NCBI GenBank assembly: GCA_944470555.2
Contig: OX104127.1
Coordinates: forward strand, 44,257,934-44,321,933
Direction: 5' to 3'
Source: Heterobilharzia americana
Taxonomy: Eukaryota > Platyhelminthes > Trematoda > Strigeidida > Schistosomatidae
DNA: 64,000 bases
Positions 41,912 through 55,800 of this stretch are shown here, one piece after another. Positions within the stretch are counted from its first letter, which is position 1, and each line of letters begins with the position of its first letter. Below the pieces are notes generated by a model. That model saw only the letters and a list, made by a program, of their open reading frames with translations. It had not been told where the DNA came from and ran no database searches. Both the position numbers and the translations under genes were made by a program.

Positions 41912-44900
41912 TTGTCCAAATACACAGACCAACCCTTTGACCATGCGGAAATATACAACCTCAACTCCAGCATTATAAAGACGACATCGACTGCAATGTT
42001 ACGTCACATCTTTCATGACGACTTCACTCGTCAACATGATGTCACTTCCAGTATTGCTTTGTACGCCTCCTCATCCACTTGTCTCTATCAATATTCATTT
42101 ATTTTCTGATTATTACGCAGTTGTTTATTATTTATGACTGAACACTCGTCAAAAATCACTCCATTTACTCTACCAGTTACTAAGTCACTTACATATTAAT
42201 AGCTTGCTTCATATTACCAATTTTAATTACTTTATTGATTATTGGCATCTTAATTTCTAAAACTTATCATCTTCATGACTTACATAAAATCTATGACTAT
42301 TGTTCACCAACACCCACATCCACCACCACTTGTTGGTACTTTGATTGAGTTGGAAGCCAATGTATTATTGTAGAGCCCATGACGAAGACCTAATTGAAAA
42401 GGAATATATTTCTTCGTCCAATCAGTCTTTATTCTGTTGGTAAGCAGTCTAGAGTGATTTCTTAAGTGCAAGTAAAATTTACCACAAAAGAGCTATTGGG
42501 AAGTTTTCGAAATAATTACTTTATACTGCTCACATGTACATTAATCCCCATCTTAGTTCTAATATTCGGTTTACTTAACATCTAGTTGTATATCGATATG
42601 ACGTAGTTGTTTTTCATAGTTATGTTTGGATGAATACAATGTTGCTTCTATGGACAGCTTTCAAATTCCCACTGAGTCATTTGAAGTCATGAATCGAATC
42701 TTAGTAGTGCTTAATTTATGGAATGCTGATGTTAGCGAAGTGTTATTATGAGCTTATTATTTTGTAGGGTAAGAAATAATGAACTGCCAGTTTATTCGTT
42801 ACTACGTGCAGTTTAGATTCGCTTCAAAATTATCGTGAATCGTATTGACTGATGGAGCTTCCTAACTCATTCAATATTATGTGGCTTCTAGAATGTCATG
42901 GTATGCGTAAGGAGATGAAGATTTCAGTCACCCTCTCGAAGTGCTGTCATGCTGCCGGGGATTCATAGCATCTTCTAGGGAAGTCCTACTTACTGCCTTC
43001 ACTTAGCCAGAGGTGTTTCTACAAAAGTGAGAGTGCAAAAGCGAACGTCCAGCGCTATCAACGGATTGGTGCAGACGGGGGGTTTATCTGAGGGAGTTGG
43101 GAAACCCTGGTTCCAAACCAGTTGTGCATACGGGATCCACGTTGTAGAACGGCTGGCTGGGGTTTGAACCTGCCTTGGTCAGCGGCAACCATTAAAATGC
43201 AGCACCTTACGTCACTACTCTGCTCTGTGGGTCAGACCTGCTTCGGTCGGGTGACTTTGAAGACCACCCTAACAACTGCTAAAATAATCAGGTTTCGGTA
43301 TTCCGGCTAGATAGGTAGTTTTTCATAGGATAGAGACTCCCAATTGGTTATCTCAGCAGTTGCTGTGACGGCCTTTAAGGTCTCCCCTTCGGTCTAGACG
43401 TTTTGGGAGTCTTACAGGCCACATAAAAATTATCAGCCATAAATAACAATGAAGAATTTAAGTCACTTACCATATCTTCCTGCGACGAACATCTTACTCA
43501 ATTTCTCAGTTTATTATCGTCATTATTTTTCATATCTGAACTATGCTGTCTCTTCGTTATCGTTTCAAAATTTGTCTTTGCATACATCTTCGTTTATACT
43601 TAGCTGCTCGTCAGTAACTGAAAGTTTGGTCTGCTTGCATCGTCTTGAGTCTCGAAGTGGTTGCCTATGCAAAGTTGTCCCCTCTTATGATACCGAATAC
43701 AACTTTTTTGACAGCGTGCTCTTCATTTAAGCTGGCTGCCTTAAACATTCGGAACTTGATGGAGAACAGACAGCATATAAGTTTAACTAGGAGGGCAAAA
43801 AGCCTAGTTATCACTGAATGCTGTATCTGAGAGATCTGTGTAGCAGATCTCACGGAAGTGTTTTGAATAACTTCCCCATCTGTCGGCTCATAAACCATAT
43901 TCACATCGCATCTATCCTGGTCCACTGTAACATCAAGAATCCACCACTGCGCAGACTTTTGTCAGTCTACATGTGAGTCGCTTCCACTCCTCATTGTTCT
44001 CGGAGTCTGCACGAATGCATTCATGTGCATCCATTAATTCTGGGGGAGCTGCTGATACCCACTCGCTATTTTCATCCACACCTCGGGACGACTACGGTCT
44101 TCAACCCTGTTCTTACTGGAGATGACAACAAGCTTCTTCTGAATGAATGAGTGTTCTCTTCCGATAACTGTCTAGCCAGTTCCTCACTGTAGAGCTGCAC
44201 TCGCAATGGTCTTGTTGCTGTAGTTTTCCCCCATCTACTGAGACTCAGACATATACGGTACCCGCAGACTGAATTTCACACAGACCGGAATGGCAAATAC
44301 TAGTTGTGTTGAATAGGCGAATCGCATGCAAGTCTTCACACTTAGTAAACCACTGGATTGATGCTTCATACCACCACCTTAAAATGAAAGAATGATGTGT
44401 GCACTTCCGGTTAAATGAGACAGACAAAGTCAACGTAGAACCTCGCACACAAGTGCATCGGCTCAAGTTGCCATACATCAGAGTAGTACACAAAGAACGG
44501 GTTTACGCAAGAAGATTAGTATCAAAGTTGTGTAAGAGAGAGAATAAACAATCTGAATACTACGGTTAGTTCAAATACGCAAGCTTTAGAAGATGACAAA
44601 GGAGTGAAGAAATCTACACCACTGCCACCAATTTTCAGCCATGTCACCAACAGTCCCCAAACACTGATTCCTATCCTTTCTATGACCACAACTAGGCAGT
44701 CTACATCTCATACGGCTCAGACCAATAGTCAGAGACTTCATCGACCGTTGCGACGTCTTGGTCTGTTCACCCTGAACCCTCCTCCAACGTCATCTAACTT
44801 CTTCTCGCGTGGCACGTTGAGGTAGGAGGTGTATCTGGGTGGGCAGTACATGTCTAAGCTATCTCGGTGGACTTATGTTCACAACGTTATCAATCGGTAT

Positions 44901-46023
44901 ACCTGGCCTACCGAATAGCCTTCGCCTGACCTCAATATTGCTCACATGGTGATTCAAGCACACGCAAGAGAGAGAGAGGATATGGAATCTGAGTGTAACG
45001 GTTAATGCGAATATGCGACCCCATAGAAACTAGCTATCCTTCAGTTTATTGTTACAGACTGGCCATTTATATGCTTAGCTGACTGCTCTTTTAGTACGTC
45101 GCTCTCGCCATCGTCTACCAATCGAGGTATAGTAGGCTTCACTGTCTGCTGTTTCCTCCGTTCATCAAGGTGAAGACATACAGGAGCGAGTGTACCACTT
45201 GATCGGAGCCCAAATTGATAATGTAGATAGCTTAACCGTGGAGTTCCCCACTTCATGACAAAGATACCAACCTCCAAAAAAACTATGGTCTGAAACGCCC
45301 CACTAACTAGCCTACTTCCAAATCTACAAACTCTTATCCTTCCTAGCACCAACAATATTCTAACTGATCAATCATACGCATAGCATTCTCTTCTCTACGA
45401 CCGTCTTCTGAAAAGTAACAGTTGGTCATACGAACAACGGTCAGCTGCATTATGCAACCACACAGTCTCACGGTGGTGACTGTGGTGTAAAACAAACGAC
45501 AGGACACATCGAAAATACTGGGTATGAATGAGGCATAACCTCAGCAAAATCTCATCACACCGTGCTGTGACAGAGCCAAATGTGTCAGTCACAACAGTAA
45601 TTGCCGACCAGACGTGCACTGAATACAAGTTATCAATAATTCTAGTCAACCACTAACAACACAGTCGGATGCGAACAAAATAATTTTCCAATTAACATCC
45701 ACATGTTCCGAAATATGCACTAGGTATAAAGTTAGGTGACGCCAATACTAAGGATACCTAAATAATAGAAAAAGTTGACTGCACCCAGATCTTCCATCTC
45801 GAAATCCAGTTCCCATATCAACACCAGTACTCATTCATAATAAATGAAACACCGATCTATGCAAATCCAATATCTTCCATGAAGCCAGAAGAAAGAGATG
45901 AGACTTAAGGCCGTCAAACCAGCCGCTACTACAACACCTTCTGTACGCTGCATAGTCACAAACACAGCCAGCGTTCCTCATAACGACTTAACAGGCGTCA
46001 CTAGGCTAAGGTGCCAGGCTAAG
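41912..46023 (-). repeat. Tandem unit 6, truncated, H4 cassette deleted
   Basis: Copies the other units from their A end up to ...GGCTAAG, just short of the C-run, and then joins to block B'. In + block coordinates the break is at about 1,224, and the sequence resumes at about 318, so promoter, CDS and stem-loop (about 0.9 kb) are gone. Foldback 43,156-43,412, RTE linker 43,936-44,206. Confidence 0.9.
44416..44976 (-). mobile_element. RTE 3' end in unit 6
   Basis: Inverted, near-identical copy of 2,270-2,830. Confidence 0.65.
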
Positions 46024-46067
46024 TTTGTTTTAGTATACATCTTTCTCCAGAGCTAATTGCTGTTGAG
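46024..46067. other. Deletion junction between unit 6 and block B'
   Basis: The first dozen bases match poorly; 46,036-46,067 align to the reverse complement of about 270-310 with roughly one mismatch in six, before the near-identical block B' starts. TAAG occurs on both original sides of the break, suggesting microhomology. Confidence 0.6.
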
Positions 46068-46561
46068 TTGATTTTGAGGTTAGTGGGTTTGCCAACACTG
46101 GAGACTGATTGACCTGTGGTTTTAGATGAAAATGGGGTGACGCAGTCAACGCGTTAATGAATGGAAAGTGGATGACAAATGACACGGTTGTCCATCCTAG
46201 TGGTAATAAATAGGTGTCTGTTCGATGTTGGGATATCAATATGTGGTGTAGTGTGATGGAGCAGCTGTGAAGGAATCTCTTCACTTTGTGACGACTTGTG
46301 CTTTAGGTCTGAAATCCTCTTCAGTGATGAGGCGCAAATCCGTAATATCAGATAGACATGTGTGGAAACTGGTGGATGTTGTTACCTCAGGATAATCTTG
46401 CATCTACGTGGACATCGTATTGTTTCATACTTGTAGGTGAGAAGTGTATAACTGGAAATTTATAGATATTACGTTGATTTCATGTGTGTTCCTCATCTAC
46501 TTCTGAATGGTTTTAAGAAGTGTCAACATTGGAGTTGATATACTTGACGGGAACTACTCGA

Positions 46562-46818
46562 ATTACACAACTCACATGATACCACACATCAGGCTCTTGT
46601 AAGTTCACGGGTGACAGAATATAAGGCCTTCAACTGACTGATGCACTTCCCCAGTATCCCTTTCAGTAACAGACATTGTCGGAAGAACTCTCGATCGATG
46701 GAGTTGAATACCATCTTCACATCGACAAGTATTGCAAGTCTCGGGGGTATTTAGGTGTGCCAATGTTCCAGAACCTGGCAGACGGTGAATAACCTGTTGA
46801 TACACTCACCTTAAGGTC
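46562..46818 (-). mobile_element. RTE RT motif A fragment in block B'
   Basis: Mirror of 13,944-14,200 with the same stop and frameshift. Confidence 0.7.
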
Positions 46819-47761
46819 TGAAGTCGAAGCTGTTGTCTACGTTAGATACCTGTACCAGCCTATGTCACGTTTACCGGGACCAGAAGTATTCACAATGTCG
46901 CAATGTGGAAGGTTGGATTGTAGGTTTACATCCACTGAGGTCCCACTGTTACCACATATTTTACTCACATTCATTAATATGGTCCTCACATTAATAACAA
47001 AGATGATATGTGGGACACTAGGAAAGACTAAACAGGAGCATAAACAACCTAGAAATCAATGAGAATCCTTATAGCAACCTTTGGTGAAAAGTGGAATGAG
47101 GGCAAGCACACTGGCTCTTCTAAGTATGGACATGTTCACGGCAGCGATCTGATGATAGTTACCACAACGAGATAACTGAGCAATGTACACCACATACGTC
47201 CGTTACTAGATTAACTCTGCTGAGCCCCATTTTAAGAAATGTAGTGTTTAGCCGTGAATAAATTTACAGTCAGAGCCGTCGTTGATATTCAACCTTTTTG
47301 ACCCCACAATAAAAGAATCTCCAATAATAGACAAGCTATGTAGAACTTTCGATGCACTTTCAAGACTATGGTGAAGCAGATTTCCAAACCACAGAGATAC
47401 GTAACTATCACAGGTAGCGTCAAATATCCTACTACCAACTACAAGAATGACATCAACAATCCGCAGGTTGTTGCAAACCTCGATGATACCATGTTGACCT
47501 TGTAGTAATATCCCATAGTTCAATTGCGTTCCAGATTATGTAATGTTTTATAAAACGTTCGTAGATGAGATGTATGAGCAGAGTATATTCCGATTAAATC
47601 TCACTATTTTACCTGCTATATGTCTCTCACTGTCAATGTCACTGCCTTTTGTTGTTGGGTCCTGATGATCATGAGGTACTTACTGTACACTTGACACGTC
47701 AGGTTGTTGGCATGCGTATTGTTGTTAGAACCCTGGATGTAACATTGAGATGGAGTCTCCA

Positions 47762-48072
47762 TAGCTTACTGAAGTAGGTGCAAGTAACATGAGACGAGGA
47801 AGTACGGCACGGTCAGTCGGACTGGTACCAGAGGTATTCGATGGCTGGCGGTAAAGAATTTGTTGTTAAATTAATCGAGCTGTTTCACGGTCTCAGAAAT
47901 GATCCCTTCCGGCTGGTTGCTCCACTCTTTAAGAGACTTCAGAAGTCCTGTGTAGGAATCAGCCTGAAGAACATGGTGTCTAGGATTCTAGATTCGAGAA
48001 TTATAAGACACGTAGGTGAATTCCGGGAACACCAATCCCGAGAAAAGCAAACCAGTCTCCAATAGGATTATG
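47762..48072 (+). mobile_element. RTE RT N-terminal fragment in block B'
   Basis: Mirror of 12,690-13,000, here readable on the + strand; the 74-codon frame 47,841-48,065 contains CVGISLKNMVSRIL. Confidence 0.65.
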
Positions 48073-49452
48073 CATATATCGACAAGACAGTCACCGTCCA
48101 CCAGGCATTATAACACAGACACTTAGAGGCAACCAACACTAGCTGTATTTCTCGATCAGAAGGAGCTAGAACTGAAACGAGGTCCAACAGATCAACAGGC
48201 AAAGTAACTTAACTAGGTTAGTTTTAATGTCACTGTTGTCTATACTTCATGTAAGCATTTCGGTGTAACAGTTCTTGACTCGATCACGCTAGCCCTCACT
48301 TCCACGATGATAAATCCAACTTGCAGCACACTGAAAGTTATCACTGCCGACCAATGATTTGCACCACAGATGTCTGAAGTGTTCATTTCGTATTCCAGAT
48401 AGTAGCGTCCTCATGAAGTTCACTACATGAAATGACCAAGAACACTAACTGTCGGGAAATGAGTCGTAGAGCACCTACTGTTCAGCTCTTTACAGTCCCA
48501 CCGGATGGGATAGCTTGCTGACCAGTCTCTCAGTAGTTAGAAACAGGCTTGCAGCTGGTGTAATCATCTATCTCTTCATAGACCACAATAACTATATGGG
48601 GCAATAATTTCGCTAAGTAGCTACCAGCCTTGTGTCATATCAGAAAAGACCAGCAAACAGCAAAAACCAACTAGAAATAGATGGAAGTCACCGTGGCAAA
48701 GCACAAATGACTTCGAGAAAGTGGGGATTAGGTCTAACACAGCAGTACTTACCAGTTTTCAGTACGGACACGTTCACGGTAGTGATGTGATGACAACATC
48801 CTCAACGAGTACTAGAAATCCTTATTTCTTCCCCTGATGGGTAGGTATAAATATAGTTTCTCTAAGCGCACATTTTGCTACACACGCTAATGATAATGGT
48901 AATAACACAGCTGTTTTATTTTAGCAAATGAACAATCGTAACTGGACCAGGATTTACGTACGTCGTGTTTACCCAAGACTGTTTAACAGATATGAAATAG
49001 AACGCCATATAATAATCCATGGAACAGGCTGAATTCAACATCACTCACCTCAATCATACTAATAACTCCTCGCGGTCAACCGGAAATCATAGGTTAGCTC
49101 CACTAACAAGCGGCGAACCACGTGCCGAGCGTGTTTAATAATCCACTTCATGTACGAACATTCTGAGTGAGTCTTCACCGCCCGCCTCCCACACGATGGC
49201 GGGCTCAACTGCCCGACGTGGAATGGACGGACAGATCTCGTCAGGTAGGCGGAACCCGGGACGTTCAGGGCGTTGGAACTACCTAAGTTGTTATACCTCA
49301 TCGGTCACCTGCCTTCACAACCCAATAGTCTGGTAACCACCCGCATACCCCACATCAAAGACACGTCACCAACATCCCAACCCTAACGTCAAACTTAAAT
49401 GAACACGACAAGAAAAACAACATCACAAACACTTTTAAAATCATCTTTTGGT

Positions 49453-49468
49453 GGCCCTAAATAGGGCC
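49453..49468 (-). terminator. Histone 3' stem-loop of H2B-2
   Basis: GGCCCT-ATTT-AGGGCC on the - strand, 29 nt after the stop, identical to H2B-1. Confidence 0.9.
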
Positions 49469-49497
49469 GTGGAAGCGTTCTCTACCATCCTCTCGAT

Positions 49498-49869
49498 TTA
49501 CTTCGACCCACTGTACTTAGTGACTGCTTTAGTGCCCTCGGAGACGGCATGCTTGGCAAGTTCACCTGGCAGTAACAGACGAACAGCTGTCTGCACTTCT
49601 CGGCTTGAAATGGTAGACTTCTTGTTGTAGTGAGACAGACGGCTGGCTTCAGCCGCAATTCTTTCAAAGATGTCATTTACAAATGAGTTCATTATTGACA
49701 TAGCTTTGGAAGATATCCCCGTGTCAGGATGCACTTGACGGAGTACCTTGTAGATGTATATGGCGTAACTCTCCTTCCTCCTCCTCTTCTTCTTCTTGTC
49801 CACTTTCGGCGCCTTGATCTTCGAAGCCTTCTTAGCAGCTTTGCCCGATACCACAACCTTTGGCGGCAT
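49498..49869 (-). CDS. H2B: Histone H2B (copy 2)
   Basis: Intact 123-codon H2B, same protein as copy 1. The only coding-sequence difference noticed is a synonymous third-base change in a valine codon (GTT here, GTC in copy 1; + strand position 49,582). It is transcribed leftwards, toward the H4 array, as H2B-1 is transcribed rightwards toward it, so the H2B genes frame the array in mirror orientation. Confidence 0.97.
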   Translation of the reverse strand: MPPKVVVSGKAAKKASKIKAPKVDKKKKRRRKESYAIYIYKVLRQVHPDTGISSKAMSIMNSFVNDIFERIAAEASRLSHYNKKSTISSREVQTAVRLLLPGELAKHAVSEGTKAVTKYSGSK

Positions 49870-50017
49870 TCTCCAGTAGATAAACGCTTACAACCTCTAA
49901 CCTTACTATTTCCTATTTATATTCCACACAAATTAAAAATGTCTCCTATGTCTGCGTCAGACAAATTCATTTGAGCAAGCTTATTGGATGATGTTTTCAA
50001 GGTTTCCTCGGCCAATA
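49870..50017 (-). promoter_or_regulatory. H2B-2 promoter
   Basis: TATAAATA on the - strand (+ strand 49,914-49,921) and two CCAAT-type boxes mirror the H2B-1 promoter without visible change. Confidence 0.75.
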
Positions 50018-50752
50018 GGTATGCAGCTTTTATTATTTTGCCGGCTGGTAAGGCGTTTGTTCAAAACGTGACCTTAGTTTGAGTGTGAAAGGAGTGGTTT
50101 ATTCGCAAGCTTGCCTGTAAATTCTACTCTGTTTAAAACAATGAATCAGAAGCGAGTTAATTGTTTCCCAATTCTTGGCTTTCTGAAAATCTGGAAATTT
50201 TATTACATGTGGCAATGTTGACTTGATACGAATTGCAGTGTTTTTCATGAATAAGAAATAGCTACCTATCTACAAGCTGGATTTACGGTTTTCAGCTGGT
50301 AAACTGAAACTGAGTTACGAATGAATTTACTTGCCTTACTTATAATGAATTGCAATTTGTTGACAAGGGATGAAGAAGAAAGTAAATGACCAGTAGGTTG
50401 CGTTTCAGCAACAGCATAATTCCTCTTCCTCTGCACTAGGGTGTATATATATACAATATAATTTGTGGTATGATTTTTACGTATCCCATGTAAAACCAGA
50501 TAGTACATAATTAAAACTTAGTTCGCAGTATAAATCCATAGATAGGTCTATCATCCTCGTTTGCACGTAGTACTTGCTACTTTCAGTTTACGTGTATGGA
50601 TTCTCTGAGTTCACCTGACACTTTTCCCTTGTTTATAGGCTTTTCTTTCCATCTTCAAAGACTGTCACTGCACGCAATTTCAGTCATCAGCTTACAAAGT
50701 TATGCCTAAGAATCACCTGACTGCTGTTGCACATGTAGTCTTCAACACTGAT

Positions 50753-51120
50753 GTTTTTAATGGCTAGATTAACTGGTTGTGTTGTGACGAAGAATGTGGC
50801 TTTCATGGTATGATAAATCCTTAAGAGGTTTCACCCAGCTGGTGTGGATGGGATTGATGATTTGTAAGGCAATTCGGAACTGATCGTTTTTGGGGATTGG
50901 ATGCAGTACGTGAATGTGTTTGGTACTGTCGTAATCCTACTATCGTCATCCTTTGTAGACGTACTTTTTCTGCCTTGGTTTTCACAGGCTCATAGTCGGA
51001 CTTCATATTTACTTCGTCAACATCATTATGATGCATGTTTTGGATGAACGGATGTTCAAATGTGTTAGTCATCTCGGTTTTGTACTGCAATATCGTATGA
51101 ACATCTGGCAATCGAAACTA
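50753..51120 (-). repeat. Repeat with 96-codon open frame, related to 9,709-9,997
   Basis: On the - strand a frame of 96 codons (50,821-51,111) includes NTFEHPFIQNMHHNDVDEV. The family is not recognised and the left relative is broken, so this is probably a mobile-element remnant rather than a host gene. Confidence 0.45.
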
Positions 51121-51483
51121 CCAGTTCGATTACATATCTCACCTGGCCGTCGTTTACCATTTCAGTGACCTCTATTCAGTCGGACCTCGAATGAAACATC
51201 GACGTGGTACTCCCAACACCTACCGAAACTGAGGTGGCTTAAAACAAGATGCAGCTTCATTGCCAAAGGGAGCGGCTTTACAGGTATTTAGGCACGGTGG
51301 TAGAGGATAAAAAGTTAAATCAACTGAAGCGTTAACTAGTCTATTTGAGGCAAATATGCTCCAACCACTGGTTGTACCAGTCTGCATGAAAGGTGAGTTC
51401 TGTTCTCACAACCTGAGTAATCGGCGTGACGAACAAAATGTCTCAGATTGTCGGTCCTATAATCCATGGACGTCTAATTGGAG

Positions 51484-52800
51484 CTTGGGAATGCCAAACG
51501 TGAGTGTATCAACAGGATATTCACCGTCTGCCAGGTTCTGGAACATTGGCACACCTAAATACCCCCGAGACTTGCAATACTTGTCGATGTGAAGATGGTA
51601 TTCAACTCCATCGATCGAGAGTTCTTCCGACAATGTCTGTTACTGAAAGGGATACTGGGGAAGTGCATCAGTCAGTTGAAGGCCTTATATTCTGTCACCC
51701 GTGAACTTACAAGAGCCTGATGTGTGGTATCATGTGAGTTGTGTACATCGAGTGGATTCGGTGACGGATTTCTACGCTCTCCATTCTTATTCAACTTTAC
51801 CATGGGCATACTTATTGAGGTGTCTCTAGTTCATGCAGATCACATTGTCTCACCAGGTGAAGACGCTGACTAGATACAAAGTCTTCCGGTCACCATGTGT
51901 GGTGTTTTGAGAATGGGATACATTACTCGCCACCCAAATGGAAACTTGCTTCAGAACGTCGTCATTAGTGTTCTGTCTCAGTATAGCAAGTTAGTGAAGT
52001 AGTTGGTCGCGTCGACGACTTGACTTGCCTAGCAATTTGGATCAGTCCTTAGAGGTCAGTGACCGATGAAGTCTCTGCACGGATACAAACGCTCATACCG
52101 AATAATCAATTAAGGGTCGAGTGTACTGATCTTCAGTTCGCTCTTTCTTATAATGCTGTGGAACATGGCTATTAGAGGTAGAGAATATGAAAAATTTTCA
52201 GGTGTTTGACGACCGTTGCATTCGTAACTTAGGTTGTTTGTTGTTGTGTTACCACGTCAGTTGCATGAAAGTCAGGTGTAGGGTTTAAAGCAAAAGCCCA
52301 ATGTCAGTTGATGAGGTTGTGAACCTTCATCAGCTCAGGTAACTAGGACGTGCGTAACGTGCTTGTTACCGTCAGCTTCGTCCTACAATCTTAGCTTAAG
52401 TGGGTTTACTCTGGAGAAACGTTAATTGCGGTCAGACTAAGACACGGTATCAGTGCATGAAATCCTTGTCTGTTGGTCTGAGCCACATAGGGAAATGCAG
52501 AAGTCCCAGTTGTAGTGGACGTGACAGCAGAAACCAGGGGTTGGAGACGAGCTAATATAGTTCAGAAGCGCTGTCAATGGTGCAGATGTATCCACACCGC
52601 ATTTTCATCCTAATCGTCATGCTGAATTCAGGACTTTCTCATTCTTCCTTGCTCTTCTGATGTATTTCTACCATTCTGACTGCCTTCTCTATATCTTTGT
52701 CTTTCATTTTAGTGCTTTGTCGCCTGATGTGCGGACATGGTGTGGCAATTTGGATCGTTGCACAGTAACCCTTCGTCTCAAGTTGATCTACGTGTAGTCA
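51484..52800 (+). mobile_element. RTE-type retrotransposon, RT to 3' end (decayed)
   Basis: Across frames: RT motif A region (AILVDVKMVFNSIDREFF, about 51,570-51,630), then SPFLFNFTMGILIEVS and HADHIVSPGEDAD, a decayed form of the YADD motif C (both YADD tyrosine and second aspartate lost), then C-terminal CGQTKTRYQCMKSLSVGLSHIGKC (split by substitutions; about 52,430-52,500). A 3' tail like that at 56,000 lies at 52,735-52,790. The first 250 bp are almost identical to the fragment in block B. The stretch 51,240-51,483 is probably part of it but unreadable. Confidence 0.7.
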
Positions 52801-52830
52801 AAGAACTTACGCAATTGAAGAAGTATTGCT

Positions 52831-55800
52831 AACAAAATATGTCAGTACTAAAAGGTGGCCACGTAGTGAATGGAAGAACCGTCATCGTATCAGCCTGCTG
52901 CCAGCTGTATCCAAAATATAAGCTGGCGTCATATTTGATTTCTGGTGGTCTCACCAAGATTCCAGTCACTGGAGTCAGAGCCTACACAGCTGTGCTCGAT
53001 AGTCAGCAAGTTCGTAGGACGGTATCGTGTCTTGGTGTGACAACCTTTAGCTTTCTTTCAACCGAATTATACTCCAGTAAACATTTCTAAGTTAGAAATG
53101 ATGTGTTGCCCATCTAACGTTTTACAGTCAGGTTAACATTTTTTTAGTATCGAAGGCAATGCAGATTGGCGTGAACCACTGTGGCTTCTGACATTTAACC
53201 ACGAATCCTATCAGTAGCCTTTCGATCGATTGAGCGAAATGTTACATTAAGGTAAGGTGAGGTTCTCAATGATTTTATTTCCGTGCAGATATGTGTTTAG
53301 TAGTGTCGACGGTTGAGAATATGATCGCTGCACCTCATTCATACTCGCGAGTCATATCTGGTTTATTCAAGTTCTAGTCGTGCGTCCACTATCTATGGAG
53401 CCAAGAACTGTAGACACTATCAGACTTGTTATCCTTTGTTTATTAAAGGAACATTTGACTCAATTCTTGTAGACCATAAAGCGAAATCACCTGAACCCGT
53501 TTGGTCGGATCATTTCCGATTCCATTACACGCGCAAGTACCGTAGTTATTGTAGCCAGTAATTTGGGAAGGAGAATGTCATATGTTGATGCTTTTTTCTT
53601 CGATAACTTAGAACTTTTCTTGGCTCCAACTGGAGTTAGTTTTTTTGTTTATCGGGTCTTTTGTTTGGTTTACCTATTTAATGTTTTACTGGACTCCAAT
53701 TTGCTACTTTATGACTGCTTGGGAATTATCTTTTAGATTTCAGGAGACATTTTCAACGGATTTGTGGTAACAGGGCTAAACGTGGCACGTAGGTAACAAG
53801 CTAAACGGTTTGGCTCTTCCATTTGTAGCAGGCCGCTTTTTTGTTACCATTCCAACCACAAAGTATGTGAAGTTTCCATAGAGAAACTGATTTAAACGAC
53901 ATGTGAATCAGACTTGATCCAAGAAAGGTTTGAGTTATTGTCTTACCACCTTTCCAACTATTTGAGAAACCAGTGATACAGATTTTAACAAAAGCAGACC
54001 CTCACCTAAACAATATTTTTCAACGATGAGTAGTCGTAAGTGAGCAGATTAGAGATATTAATTCATGTTCTCGTAATGATTAGTTTTCAGAGGCGGCACA
54101 TTAAAAATATTTAAGCATTTTCTACCACTTCTCTGTCATATCTAGTTTATCACATTTTTCTTATGATTCGCACTCAACACATTGTATTATCTTTGGGAAC
54201 TTCACTCAGGTTATAACATTTCATTTTTTAGGGAGGTCATCTATAGACGACTTAAACCAGATTTCCTTTAAATAAATTGGCACGGTGAGATGTTTCAGCC
54301 TGACTTTATTCGACTGCAATTTGAACATGCGATTTCAAAAGCGTCTTCAATCTTTCTAATGTCCTTAATACTGTTGATTCTCACTTAGCGTGAAGACAAC
54401 AGCTGACAGCAAAACTGCCAGGTTCCCGAAAAGCAGTCAAAAGTTCAGACAAACATTCATTTTTAATATCAACAGTAATTATATCATTGGGTAAAAAAGT
54501 AAAATATTTCAAATATTATTTACATATATATGTTGAAGCCGCCAATCTGAGTCAAGGTATTCACTTTCTCGTCTGTTTCTGTCACCACTCTTACTTTGCA
54601 ATAACAAATCATGTTTTCTTTTTCAGAACTTCTGATTCCGTTCGTGTTACCACTCGATAGATGAGGCACCACTAAAAACGAGCATATTCATTTCAAGTGT
54701 TAGAAGCCGATTCCCTCACCACTCATGGCCAGTCTTTTGTAATTTCTGAAGATTGGTCATTATTCACAAATTTCTTAAACCATAAAGTAAAATATGTGTT
54801 ACTTGCTTTCAAAACTTTTGTTCTGTAAATAATCATCGACTCATCTACTATCAATCACGGTTACCTATTCGTTTTTTCAGACGATTATCAGAATCACCTT
54901 CCACACTTAAATGTTTATTAGTTTTCAAGGAAACTATTGTGTTAATTATTGGGATTATTTCTGCAACATCAGCACTTTCAGGTGTTCCATATTATTTCCA
55001 AGTTTTGAGCAATATCTGTATTCTTTAGGAGTGCTAAGGTAACAATTCTCTTAAAGATTGCAATTATAATCACAATTTATTTGAATATGAATACTGACTT
55101 TTCTTACTTAGATTTGGTTCGGTTACCACACACTTATTTACCTGCACCTATCTGTTTAACTTATTTTTAAAAAAAGGCTTGGTATACATTAGGTAGGGTC
55201 CTGCGAAGTCATAATGCCTTGATGAGGCAGTTTTCACTGATTGCCACATAGTCCTATTGATAGTCTTCGGTGCATTGTTTGTGTTCATAATTTAATCTAT
55301 GTAGCCAAATTAAAGTCACCAATAGTTGTCTTAAGACACTTGCCTATTAAGATCATGTGTGAAGATCTTTTGTTACAACATTTACAGTCTTTCCTTCGAG
55401 GTTATGGACTAATAAATCTAATCGCACCTTTTTATCCTGGTCATTTTGCCGATTTTACTGATGTTTTCTCATCGGAGATTAAAGATCAAAAACCTGTTTT
55501 TGGGTAACACTTTCATGAGCCCTTATCTTTGTCGACACAGTTTTTAGCTTGAGTAACTGAAGTGAGAGTTGTAGTGTACCAGGCATGATTCTTCCCGACG
55601 TATTGACTTTTTAGTTGTAGCAGTTTGTGAAAATACGAAGACTGACATGGTAACACTACGGCACAACCAATAGTGCTACACCCGACTCAATAGGCACCTG
55701 GATATCACGATGGTACCATAAGTAACGCATGCTGGCGGAAACCAATCAAACCTTATGCACCCGTACGGGGATTTCGTCGGTCACTGAACCACTGATCCAA

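Larger units (their letters stand above)
46068..50752 (-). repeat. Block B', right arm of H2B inverted repeat
   Basis: Reverse complement of 9,998-14,694. Carries H2B-2, the mirrored diverged repeats (about 47,007-47,172 and 48,622-48,797) and the RTE fragments. The identity drops sharply at 50,752, matching the drop at 9,998 in the other arm. Confidence 0.9.
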
